From the NCBI GenBank assembly GCA_016715885.1, contig JADJXL010000001.1:186001-250000 (forward strand): 64,000 nucleotides of DNA, in the 5' to 3' direction. Below, one piece after another: positions 8,134 through 15,827 of this stretch. Below the pieces are notes generated by a model, which had not been told where the DNA came from, did no database searches, and saw only the letters and a list, made by a program, of their open reading frames with translations. Source of the stretch: Polyangiaceae bacterium. Lineage in GTDB: Bacteria; Myxococcota_A; Polyangia; Polyangiales; Polyangiaceae. Numbering within the stretch: the stretch's first letter is position 1; every line of letters begins with the position of its first letter. A program made the translations under genes and the position numbers.

Positions 8134-9252
8134 ATGTACCTGCACGCATTCCGAAGTGCGAGCGGCGGGGCGTGTATTGCTCAAGAAAAGACGCTCGAAT
8201 GGCTGTCATTGCAATACGCGAAGCATTCAGGCACGAACATCGAGGTTGCCCAAAGAAGAATTGCGCGATTTGCGTGCTCTCCGTCCAGCGTTTCCCAGCG
8301 GCGCACGTTTCTCCCGGAATGGATGGACGGAAAGCCGCCCCAGGTCGCAAAGCATCGGGACATCGGGCAGCGTATGTCCATTTATCGGCAGCAGATGGCA
8401 ATCGCCCTCGAATCCGTGTTGTCCGCCGATGCGTTGACGTCATTTCCGACGCATCTCCTTCATGTCACGTGTACGGGATATTCCGCGCCGAGCATTGCCG
8501 AATCATGGGTGAGTCGACGTCTTGGCGAAAATCCATCCTTGACGCCTCCTGTCGTGCAACACGTGTATCACATGGGCTGTTATGCGTCGATTCCCGCATT
8601 GAGAACGGCGCAGGGCCTTTTGGCCGTCGAACGGAATGCATCGATCGCGATTGCTCATACGGAATTTTGCACGCTTCATTTGAATGAAGAAGCCGCATGC
8701 CCCGAGCAATGGGTCATTCAAAGCCTATTTGCCGACGCCGTCGTCAAATACGAAGCCACGCTGGCGCCGCCTCGAGGTCGGCCGTCTTTGGAGCTGCTCA
8801 CGACGCTCGAACGCATTGCTCCGGATAGCATCGACGACATGACCTGGAACCTTGGTCCTCGGTCTTTTCAAATGTCACTGTCTCGCGCGGTTCCATTGAA
8901 GCTGCGCGATTGCTTGCGCCCCTTCGTGAACGACTTGCTCGAACGCGCGGGTCTGCCGGCGTCCGAAGTGCCGCGGATGATTGCCGCGATTCATCCGGGC
9001 GGACCGAGCATCATCGATCATGTGATGCAATCCCTGAACCTGGACGAATCCCAAGCGACCCATTCGCGGAAAACATTGTACGAACACGGTAACGTTTCGA
9101 GCGCGACGCTGCCATTGCTTTGGAAAAATATTCTCGAACAGCCGCAAACCGCGAAAGCTCGAACAGCGTCCCCGCATGTCTTGTGCTTGGCTTTTGGCCC
9201 TGGGCTCACGCTGGCAGGGGCCGTGCTGCGACAAACGGAGGCGGGTCCGTGA
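8134..9252 (+). CDS. Type III polyketide synthase (chalcone/stilbene synthase family)
   Basis: A 372-residue ketosynthase-like protein with the family triad: Cys149 in YHMGCYASIPALR, His287 in HPGGPSIID and Asn320 in YEHGNVSSAT. Length and spacing match bacterial type III synthases, which condense an acyl-CoA starter with malonyl-CoA to make alkylpyrones, alkylresorcinols or related phenolic lipids. The ATG at 8134 has a GAGGGG site before it. Its stop overlaps the GTG of the next gene by four bases, and a methyltransferase gene follows, so it is the first gene of a three-gene phenolic-lipid-type operon. The starter chain cannot be inferred. The N-terminus up to about 40 is less conserved. 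Confidence 0.93.
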   Translation: MYLHAFRSASGGACIAQEKTLEWLSLQYAKHSGTNIEVAQRRIARFACSPSSVSQRRTFLPEWMDGKPPQVAKHRDIGQRMSIYRQQMAIALESVLSADALTSFPTHLLHVTCTGYSAPSIAESWVSRRLGENPSLTPPVVQHVYHMGCYASIPALRTAQGLLAVERNASIAIAHTEFCTLHLNEEAACPEQWVIQSLFADAVVKYEATLAPPRGRPSLELLTTLERIAPDSIDDMTWNLGPRSFQMSLSRAVPLKLRDCLRPFVNDLLERAGLPASEVPRMIAAIHPGGPSIIDHVMQSLNLDESQATHSRKTLYEHGNVSSATLPLLWKNILEQPQTAKARTASPHVLCLAFGPGLTLAGAVLRQTEAGP

Positions 9253-9719
9253 CGCCCGCCTTGAAATTCGGGATATGCCTGGGCATCCACGCGCTCCTTT
9301 TGGCGTACGATGATGGCGTGCTGCACCGACGTCGAGGTCTGCCGCGATGGGAAAGGATTGGGCATCCAATCGATGCCGTATTTTTCGCAATTCCAATCGG
9401 ATTCGTTGCATGGAAGGGGGCGATGGCGTCGCCTTCCGTGTATTTCCTCCTCGCGCTCCTGAGCTCGGTCGTCGTCCTCAAGGATGAATGGGTACACGTC
9501 CATCGAATCGATGGGCTGGAAGCGACGGTACACGCAGCGCTTTTTTTGATTCATCCGGTGACGCTCTACTTGGCGTGGGAATTGGCAAAGACGGGGCAAA
9601 CGACGGGTCTCGTCTGGACATGGGTCGTTTTGCTCGGGTGCATAATGTTTCAAATCATCTATTGGAACTTCGGGGAGGGATCTCATGAGCGCCATCGAGG
9701 ACCGAAAACACGTCAATAA
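9249..9719 (+). CDS. Integral membrane protein of the type III PKS operon
   Basis: From the GTG at 9249, which overlaps the PKS stop as GTGA, the product is 156 residues with about four hydrophobic segments (GICLGIHALLLAY, AVFFAIPIGFVAW, VYFLLALLSSVVVL, TWVVLLGCIMFQIIYW). Between them are charged loops with DEWVHVHRIDGLEA and HRRRGLPRWERIGHP. His/Asp/Glu-rich loops next to membrane helices suggest a membrane enzyme or lipid-binding protein, but no family is recognised. It overlaps the following methyltransferase by 35 bases, so the three genes are tightly coupled. Its likely role is in handling or localising the lipid-like polyketide at the membrane (inference). Confidence 0.75.
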   Translation: MTPALKFGICLGIHALLLAYDDGVLHRRRGLPRWERIGHPIDAVFFAIPIGFVAWKGAMASPSVYFLLALLSSVVVLKDEWVHVHRIDGLEATVHAALFLIHPVTLYLAWELAKTGQTTGLVWTWVVLLGCIMFQIIYWNFGEGSHERHRGPKTRQ

Positions 9720-10434
9720 CGCCTATTTCGATACGTTGGCCAATGACTGGTACGACGCGTGGGATTCGCCCGTTGCTCTCTTGAGGCAGGAAAGTCTAGC
9801 GAAGCTGGCATGGGCAATCCCGCTCTTGACGCAAAAGGCCGTATCGACCGTCCTCGACGTTGGTTGCGGTGCGGGGCTCGTATCGAACGTATTGGCAAGT
9901 CACGGATTTCGCGTAACGGGTGTGGACTTTTCGAAAGATGCATTGGCCGTGGCGTGCGCGCACGCACCGCGAGACAACCCGCCCGATTACCAGTGGGGCG
10001 ACGCGTATGCGCTTCCATTTGCCGACCGAGCTTTCGATGCCGTCGTCGCCTTCGACTTTCTGGAGCACGTGACATCGCCGAAGGGAATCATCTCCGAGGT
10101 CAAACGCGTTCTCCGTCCCGGCGGGGTTTTTCTATTTCATACCTTCAATCGCAATCCTCTTTCGCATATCGTCGTCATCAAGGCTCTCGAGTGGTTCGTG
10201 AAGAATACGCCGCCAAAGCTGCATACGATCGATCTTTTCATACGCCCGTCGGAGCTTCGCCGAATGTTGCGCGACGCTGGTTTTGCCAAACCCGAGTTTC
10301 ATGGTCTGCGCCCCGTCATCAATCGTGCGCTTTTCGATCTGCTCCGAACGGGCGTCGTGTCGCCGGCATTTCAGTTCACGGAGACGTCGTCCACGCTCGT
10401 GTCCTACTGCGGCTCCTGCGTTGCCTCGCCGTGA
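9685..10434 (+). CDS. UbiG-like SAM-dependent O-methyltransferase
   Basis: A 249-residue class I methyltransferase. It has motif I VLDVGCGAGLVSNVLA (about 57-72), an acidic strand-2 end (VTGVDFSKDAL), motif DAYALPFADRAFDAVVAFDFLEHV, and VKRVLRPGGVFLFHTFNRN typical of UbiG/Coq3 O-methyltransferases. FNRN after the motif III strand is the UbiG hallmark. The ATG at 9685 has a GGGGAGGGA site. It overlaps the membrane-protein gene by 35 bases and closes the PKS operon, so its substrate is more likely the phenolic or quinone-type product of the PKS than ubiquinone (myxobacteria use menaquinone). Compare the PKS-methyltransferase pairing of Streptomyces srsAB. Confidence 0.9.
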   Translation: MSAIEDRKHVNNAYFDTLANDWYDAWDSPVALLRQESLAKLAWAIPLLTQKAVSTVLDVGCGAGLVSNVLASHGFRVTGVDFSKDALAVACAHAPRDNPPDYQWGDAYALPFADRAFDAVVAFDFLEHVTSPKGIISEVKRVLRPGGVFLFHTFNRNPLSHIVVIKALEWFVKNTPPKLHTIDLFIRPSELRRMLRDAGFAKPEFHGLRPVINRALFDLLRTGVVSPAFQFTETSSTLVSYCGSCVASP

Positions 10435-10504
10435 ACGTGCGGGAACACGAGCTGCGAGGTGGATGAGCCTTGCGTCGCGCGCGAGATTCGGCGATCCTAG
10501 TGCA

Positions 10505-11257
10505 ATGCGCAGGCTTGCTTGTTGGGGGTTTGTCGGGGTAGCGGTCGTGCTCGTGGCCAGTTGCGGGGCGCGTGTCGAAATACGCGACAGCGTAGGCTCG
10601 GGCGGGGCAGGTGGAGCAGGTTCGGGCGTTGGTGCAGGCTCGACCGGCAGCTCGGGAGGCATCACGAGTAGCTCGGGCGGCATGACGAGCAGCAGCAGCT
10701 CGAGCGGTATGACGAGCAGCAGCTCGAGCGGTATGACGAGCAGCAGTAGCTCGGGCGGTATGACGAGCAGCAGTAGCTCGTCTTCGAGCGGCGGCGTCAT
10801 CTGTCCGGGTTTCGGTGACGAATGCACCGAATGTCTTTCGCTGCAATGCGCGGATATTTACTGCGCTTGTTACAACAACCCCCATTGCTTCCAGCTCAAT
10901 GGTTGCGTGAATGGTTGCAATGGCGACGAGGTGTGTGAGCAGCAGTGCTACTCGATGTATCCGACCGGCGCATCGGATTTGTATGCGCTTTCGAGCTGCG
11001 GAGGACACAATTGCCCCGTGGAATGCCCGGGGACCCAGCCGCTCGAGCCATGCAGTGAATGCATGGTCGAAACGTGCGGCGACGAGCTTGATGCGTGTTT
11101 GGCATTTGCACCGTGCCTTGGGCTTTACAATTGTCTCGGTGGTTGCGGGAGTCTGGATCTGGTTTGCCAGCAGCAATGTTATTCGAGCTTCGGTGATGGT
11201 GCGCAGACGCTCCAGGTGCTGCTCGGATGTACCGAGAAGCAATGCCCGGATTGTTGA
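10505..11257 (+). CDS. Lipoprotein with Ser/Gly linker and two Cys-rich repeats
   Basis: The ATG at 10505 gives MRRLACWGFVGVAVVLVASCG, a lipoprotein signal with a C17 lipobox Cys; the product is 250 residues. Next comes a linker of GAGGAGS and repeated SSSSGMTSS units. The outer part is two tandem domains of about 65 residues. Each has the pattern CxxCxxxxC...C...C...GC...GC...CxxQCYS, and the two share CEQQCYS/CQQQCYS and a closing xCGGHNCP/GCTEKQCP. The duplicated spacing implies many disulfides and an extracytoplasmic location. No function is known. The DNA of the linker is itself repetitive and probably varies in length between strains. Confidence 0.85.
   Translation: MRRLACWGFVGVAVVLVASCGARVEIRDSVGSGGAGGAGSGVGAGSTGSSGGITSSSGGMTSSSSSSGMTSSSSSGMTSSSSSGGMTSSSSSSSSGGVICPGFGDECTECLSLQCADIYCACYNNPHCFQLNGCVNGCNGDEVCEQQCYSMYPTGASDLYALSSCGGHNCPVECPGTQPLEPCSECMVETCGDELDACLAFAPCLGLYNCLGGCGSLDLVCQQQCYSSFGDGAQTLQVLLGCTEKQCPDC
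10661..10797. repeat. Coding microsatellite-like repeat (Ser/Gly/Met/Thr linker)
   Basis: Units of 21-27 bp of the form GGTATGACGAGCAGCAGCTC follow each other five times inside the lipoprotein gene, with AGC/TCG codon runs of varying length. All length changes are multiples of three, so the frame is kept. This is a low-complexity linker, not a regulatory repeat. Confidence 0.8.
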
Positions 11258-11266
11258 GATTTCCCG

Positions 11267-12550
11267 TCAGACCATCGCCATCGATTGAAGTTGCCGCTCG
11301 GCTTGCATGGTAACGATGGGCAAATAAATTCTGAAGCGCGCGCCCGATCCCACCTGCGAATCCACCGCGACATCCCCGCCGCCCGCCCGGGCAAACCCCA
11401 ATACCACGGGCAATCCAAGGCCCGTTCCACGCTCACCCTTGGTCGTGAAAAAAGTATCGAAAATGCGGGGCAGGTGCTCCGGTGCAATGCCCTCGCCAGT
11501 ATCGGCGACCGACAGGCAAACGTAGGTACCTGCGGGAAGCCATCGATCCAAACACCGAACTTCGCTGGCGCCCACCCGACAAACCTCCGTGCGGATGCGC
11601 ACGCGCCCACCGTGCTTCATGGCTTGACCTGCATTGACCACCAAATTGATCAAGATGCGGAGCAGATCGAGCGACGCGACATGGACGCGCGCGGTGCCCG
11701 CCATCGTCTCGAGCTCGAGCTTTGCATTCGGCGCAAGCCGTGCGAGCAAGGTCACCGAGCTTTGGACGATTTCGTCTACGCATGTGTGCTGCTGGTGCTC
11801 GATGCCGCGCCTCGACAGGGACATGAGCTGGCGTACGAGCGCTGTGGCTGCGGCCGTGGATTCCGCGGCGTCGCGAAAGCTCTCGTCGCGATACGTTTGC
11901 GCGTTGGCGCTGGATGCCAGCTCGATGGAGATGGAGGTTACCTGGAGCAAGTTGTTGAGATCATGGGCGATCGAGGCAACGGCGGTGCATATCGCTTCGG
12001 CTCGGCCGATGTCGATCGACGCCCAAGATGCGGCGCGCAGCCGAGTTTGTCCGAGCACCAAATCGAGCGCCATTTCCTCGAGCAGCGCGATTTCATCGTC
12101 GTCGAAGGCGTTTGGCTCTGCCGCATACAGGTTGAGCGCCCCCAAGCAGCGCGGGCCGTCGAGCAGCGGTAGCGCCGCGGAAGATGCATACCCGCGAGCG
12201 AGCGCGTCGGTACGCCATGGAGCGAAGCGGTCGTCCGTTGCGATATCGCGAGCGATGTGCGGCCGCCGCTCGCGAATTGCGCGGCCCGTGGGCCCTTGCC
12301 CGTGGGCATCGTCCGCCCACGTGATGCGGATCGACGCGAGATATCCTGCCTCATAACCGGCCTGAGCGACCGGTCGAACGATTTTGTCCACGGGCGAAGT
12401 AAGCCCCACCCACGCGAGCTTGAACCCCAGATCATGAACCGCGACGTGGCATACATCGCTCAGGAGCTGAGCCTCGCTCGTGGCAGAGGAGACAACGTTA
12501 TGGCAGCGGATGAAGGCCTGGTACGCTCGCTCGAGTTTCTTCACCTTCAT
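11267..12550 (-). CDS. GAF-domain sensor histidine kinase
   Basis: A 427-residue soluble kinase. Residues about 15-170 form a GAF domain (GFKLAWVGL, RPHIARDI, ALPLLDGPRCLGALNLYA). The dimerisation helix has the H-box IAHDLNNLLQ with His196 as the predicted phosphate acceptor. The ATPase part has the N-box INLVVNAGQAM, G1 DTGEGIAPEHLPRIFDTFF and G2 GTGLGLPVV. There is no receiver domain and no membrane segment, so it probably senses a cytoplasmic ligand through GAF. The H-box (HDLNN) is of the HisKA class common in myxobacteria. No response regulator is adjacent, so it is an orphan kinase. It is convergent with the Cys-rich lipoprotein gene, 9 bp apart. Confidence 0.92.
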   Translation of the reverse strand: MKVKKLERAYQAFIRCHNVVSSATSEAQLLSDVCHVAVHDLGFKLAWVGLTSPVDKIVRPVAQAGYEAGYLASIRITWADDAHGQGPTGRAIRERRPHIARDIATDDRFAPWRTDALARGYASSAALPLLDGPRCLGALNLYAAEPNAFDDDEIALLEEMALDLVLGQTRLRAASWASIDIGRAEAICTAVASIAHDLNNLLQVTSISIELASSANAQTYRDESFRDAAESTAAATALVRQLMSLSRRGIEHQQHTCVDEIVQSSVTLLARLAPNAKLELETMAGTARVHVASLDLLRILINLVVNAGQAMKHGGRVRIRTEVCRVGASEVRCLDRWLPAGTYVCLSVADTGEGIAPEHLPRIFDTFFTTKGERGTGLGLPVVLGFARAGGGDVAVDSQVGSGARFRIYLPIVTMQAERQLQSMAMV

Positions 12551-12643
12551 GATATGGAGCAGTACCCTAACACGGCGCTTCTCGATTGTATCGAAGAAAC
12601 GTCCGGACTGCAGCGAGCACTCGTGTGGCTGAGCGGATAGGGG

Positions 12644-13189
12644 CTACTCGACGAAAACGGCGCCCGCCATGGTTGGCAGGTGATATTCGCAATAATACGG
12701 GTACGTGCCTGCGGAATCCATGGTGAAGGTGACGGACGACCCGGCCATGGTTTGTTTGATTGGGCTTGTCGGATCGGGCTCTGGCGGTGCGCCTGCGGTG
12801 GTCGTACCGCCGACGATGGGATGAGCGGCGAAATCGCCCTCGAACGTGACGGCCGTACCCTTCTTTACGCGAATGCATGCCGGGCTGAACGTAAAGCCGC
12901 CAGCTCCAACCATGATCTTCACGGTCGCATTTGCAGTTTCATCTTGTGCCGTTGCGGAATCGCATCCGTTCACCTTGATGCTCATTCCGCCACCGCCACT
13001 GCCGCCAGCTCCGCCCATTCCAGCGCCGCCTCCAGCGCCGCCGCCTTCGCCTCCCATTCCGCTGCTCGACGAGGAGCTCGACGTTCCATTTCCAGCAGCG
13101 CCCGAGGACCCATCGGTTCCATCGCTGCAGCCACCAAGTGTTCCAACAGTTCCAAGACAAAGAATTCCCAAGATCGCGACGTAGCGCAT
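12644..13189 (-). CDS. Cupredoxin-domain lipoprotein
   Basis: The ATG at 13189 follows a good GAAGGAG site and gives MRYVAILGILCLGTVGTLGGC, a lipoprotein signal; the product is 181 residues. A Ser/Gly linker (SSSSSSSGMGG, then GGAGG units) is followed by a plastocyanin-like domain. VTFEGDFAAHPIVGG supplies the first His ligand, and TYPYYCEYHLPTMAG supplies Cys, His and Met in the order of a type 1 copper site. It likely carries electrons in the periplasm or at the outer membrane, anchored by lipid. No partner oxidase is adjacent. A longer in-frame start (13237) would place charged residues before the signal and is less likely. Confidence 0.9.
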   Translation of the reverse strand: MRYVAILGILCLGTVGTLGGCSDGTDGSSGAAGNGTSSSSSSSGMGGEGGGAGGGAGMGGAGGSGGGGMSIKVNGCDSATAQDETANATVKIMVGAGGFTFSPACIRVKKGTAVTFEGDFAAHPIVGGTTTAGAPPEPDPTSPIKQTMAGSSVTFTMDSAGTYPYYCEYHLPTMAGAVFVE

Positions 13190-13308
13190 GTCACTCCTTC
13201 GACGGCCAGGTACATTGGGCCGTCTCGTAACGTCCATCTTAGCGTTGCAGGTGCTCGAACGACAAGCGTTTTGCGCGATTGGTCATGCGAAGCATGCGGC
13301 GGGGTGAT

Positions 13309-14955
13309 TCACGCACCGACGAGGTAGGTATCGCGTAAGAAAATATCCCGCGCAGGATGTCGGATTGGCCCGCGCACGTGTGGTTTTCGCACGTCGAGCG
13401 ATGCGAGAAAGTAATGCCATACGTGCGGGCAATCATCCACGATGATGTTTTCCGCTTGGCGATACATCGAGAGCCTCTTTTCGACGTTTCGCTCCGTGCG
13501 TGCAGCATCGAGTAATCGATCGACTTCGGGATTTGCGTACCGTGAATCGTTCGTTCCTGCGTCGATCATTCGGCTGTGGAATTTCACTTCGAGAAAGTCC
13601 CACGGATCGGGGACGTCCATCGTCCACGAGGAAAACGCAAATTCCATGTGACCCTGCATCACGGCATTGATGTAGGCCGGGAACGTGAGCGTTTCGATGT
13701 TCATGCGCACGCCGACTTTGGCCAGGTCGGCTTGCATCGACAAGGCGATCTTTTGCGCCATTTCGTCGCGCAGGGTCGTGAACGTCACTTCGAGGCCGCG
13801 AGCGTACCCGGCTTCGGTCAGCAACTTCCGCGCTTTCGCGGGATCGTGCGGCCACACGGGCCTGCTCGCATCGTGACCTGGAACGGTGGGGGGCAAGTAT
13901 CCATTGGCGGGTATGGCTCGCCCATTCGACAATCGTTCGGTATCCGTCTTGCTGATGGCATAATTGAATGCTTGCCGCACGCGCTTGTCATCGAATGGTT
14001 TTCGCCGCGTGTTCATCGCGTCGGCCGTCGTTCCCGGAAGCGGCATTCGCTCGGTAAAGGGAGCCCAAGCTGGTTCTCGAGCAAGCAAAATGGCATCACT
14101 GCATATTCGGCCATCCAAAATGTCGAGCTCACCATGCAGGAATGCGAACAGCATCGTTTCTCGCGGCAGGTTGAGACGCAATCGAATCGAATCGAGGTAC
14201 GGGCGATCGCCGTTCCAGTAAAACGGGTTTCGGTCCAGCACCACTTCTTGCGCTGGACGAAATTCTCGCAATACAAAGGGCCCGGTGCCCAGCGGCCGCT
14301 CGGAAATCCCTTGCCCGACGCGTTCGACATGGCTGCGCTTTTGCGGGGTCGAACCCACGAGCGCCAAGAGCAGCGGAAAGGATGGATCCGGACGTTCGAG
14401 GTGTATTTCGAGCGTTCGCGGCCCGAGAACGCGAATGCCTCGAACTTCTTTCGCGTGTCCTTCGACCCGAGCCGTCGCACCGTCGATGCCCCGGAAAAAC
14501 TGCGCCGCTGGAGACGCCGTTTCAGGCGCCAAGAGCCGGTCGAAGCCGTACGCGTAATCCTCCGCGAGCACCGGCTGCCCATCGGAAAAACGCACACCCT
14601 CACGCAATTCGAATTGCAGCGTTTTCCCATCCTCGGATACCGACCACGACGACGCGAGCGAAGGGACCAAAGCTGTCGGGTTTGGCGCATTCGAGGGCGC
14701 GAAATCGAGGAGCGTGTCGTGCATGAGGTTGCCAACGATCAACGAAACCTGATCGATCGTTCGAGCGGGATCGAGCGTCTTGACGTCTTCACCAAGCGAA
14801 AACCGCAGCGTTCCCCCGCGCCTTGGCGCGGCATCTTTTTCGACCAAAGGCGGCGGAAGCGGGAGGCTTTCCGAGGTGCAGCCCACGAGCGCAGCCGAGC
14901 CCGAGGCGGCCAGTGTCGCCAAGAAATCACGACGGGAGGTTCTGCTCGTCAGCAT
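13309..14955 (-). CDS. Peptide/oligopeptide ABC transporter substrate-binding lipoprotein (SBP_bac_5)
   Basis: From the ATG at 14955 the 548-residue protein begins MLTSRTSRRDFLATLAAS and ends its signal at ALVGC, so it combines a Tat motif (SRRDFL) with a lipobox Cys. The mature sequence fits family 5 solute-binding proteins: GGTLRFSLGEDVKTLDPA, LVPSLASSWSVSEDGKTLQFELREGVRFSDGQPV, ERPLGTGPFVL and a C-terminal PDPWDFLEV. Such proteins deliver peptides or related solutes to an inner-membrane ABC importer. No permease or ATPase genes of that type are nearby, so it is an orphan receptor or works with a distant transporter. It lies divergent to the FGE-like gene. Confidence 0.92.
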   Translation of the reverse strand: MLTSRTSRRDFLATLAASGSAALVGCTSESLPLPPPLVEKDAAPRRGGTLRFSLGEDVKTLDPARTIDQVSLIVGNLMHDTLLDFAPSNAPNPTALVPSLASSWSVSEDGKTLQFELREGVRFSDGQPVLAEDYAYGFDRLLAPETASPAAQFFRGIDGATARVEGHAKEVRGIRVLGPRTLEIHLERPDPSFPLLLALVGSTPQKRSHVERVGQGISERPLGTGPFVLREFRPAQEVVLDRNPFYWNGDRPYLDSIRLRLNLPRETMLFAFLHGELDILDGRICSDAILLAREPAWAPFTERMPLPGTTADAMNTRRKPFDDKRVRQAFNYAISKTDTERLSNGRAIPANGYLPPTVPGHDASRPVWPHDPAKARKLLTEAGYARGLEVTFTTLRDEMAQKIALSMQADLAKVGVRMNIETLTFPAYINAVMQGHMEFAFSSWTMDVPDPWDFLEVKFHSRMIDAGTNDSRYANPEVDRLLDAARTERNVEKRLSMYRQAENIIVDDCPHVWHYFLASLDVRKPHVRGPIRHPARDIFLRDTYLVGA

Positions 14956-15067
14956 TGTTTTCCATGGCAGCACGTCGAAGCTGCGTGTCAACGGTCGAAG
15001 CTCGGTCCGCAGGATATTTGCTCCCTGGCCGAGCATGCGCTATCGAAAAGATAGGTCGAGTGTCCGC

Positions 15068-15823
15068 ATGAACACCCGAAACCGATGGCCTTCTCCGGTG
15101 ATGATGGTGCTCGCGAGCGTCGCTCTGCTCGCGGTGACGCTCCCGGTGCCGTCGAATGCTTCGGCCAAGGGGCGAGGTTGTCCCGCGGACATGGCGAACA
15201 TCGGCGGCAAGTACTGCATCGATCGGTACGAGGCGCATACCGTCGAAATCATTGGCAAAAACAAGACGCGTTCACATTCGCCCTACGTGCCCGTCGATGG
15301 CTTGCGCGTTCGAGCCGTGAGCAAAAAAGGCAAAGTGCCTCAAGGCTACATCAGCCGCGATCAGGCCGCCGAAGCATGCGCGAACGCGGGCAAACGCTTG
15401 TGCACCGACGATGAATGGATCGGCGCCTGTCGCGGCAAAAAGCCCACGACGTATCCCTATGGCGAACAGCACGTCGCGGGGCGCTGCAACGACAAGGGCG
15501 TGTCGTCATTCAACGCGCTCTATGGTTTAGGCGGCGCAGCGCCGTCCAAAGACGCCTATTCGTTCGAGAACATGAACAATCCGCAGCTCAACAAGATGAA
15601 AGGCACCGTCGCCAAGAGCGGCGCGCACAAGAAGTGCCGATCGAGCTACGGCGTCTACGACATGGTGGGCAATCTGCACGAATGGACCGCGTCGAAATCC
15701 GGCACGTTCCGCGGTGGGTATTACCTGGACGTGCACCAAAATGGCGATGGCTGCGAGTACAAAACCACCGCCCACAACGGCCGCTACCACGACTATTCGA
15801 CGGGTTTTCGCTGCTGCAAGTGA
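15068..15823 (+). CDS. Secreted formylglycine-generating-enzyme-like (SUMF1) domain protein
   Basis: The ATG at 15068 (MNTRNRWPSPVMMVL...) gives a signal peptide ending near NASAKG; the product is 251 residues. The domain shows family marks in order: MANIGGKYCIDRYEAH, RDQAAEACANAGKRLCTDDEW, CRG, VYDMVGNLHEWTAS, FRGGYY and a final TGFRCCK. These fit the FGE-sulfatase/SUMF1 fold. True FGEs use two Cys near the C-terminus to oxidise a sulfatase Cys. Many bacterial relatives lack that activity, and whether the Cys pair RCCK serves here is uncertain. With no sulfatase gene near, a structural or binding role outside the cytoplasm is as likely. Another start at 15035 is possible. Confidence 0.85.
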   Translation: MNTRNRWPSPVMMVLASVALLAVTLPVPSNASAKGRGCPADMANIGGKYCIDRYEAHTVEIIGKNKTRSHSPYVPVDGLRVRAVSKKGKVPQGYISRDQAAEACANAGKRLCTDDEWIGACRGKKPTTYPYGEQHVAGRCNDKGVSSFNALYGLGGAAPSKDAYSFENMNNPQLNKMKGTVAKSGAHKKCRSSYGVYDMVGNLHEWTASKSGTFRGGYYLDVHQNGDGCEYKTTAHNGRYHDYSTGFRCCK

Positions 15824-15827
15824 CCCT

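Noticed and set aside
10376..11242. Minus-strand frame of 288 codons over the Cys-rich lipoprotein
   Set aside because: Composed of Ala/Arg/Thr runs caused by the Ser-repeat DNA; the plus strand has a lipobox and duplicated Cys domains.
13576..15054. Plus-strand frame of 492 codons opposite the SBP_bac_5 gene
   Set aside because: Shadow of a well supported lipoprotein gene on the minus strand; no family signature.
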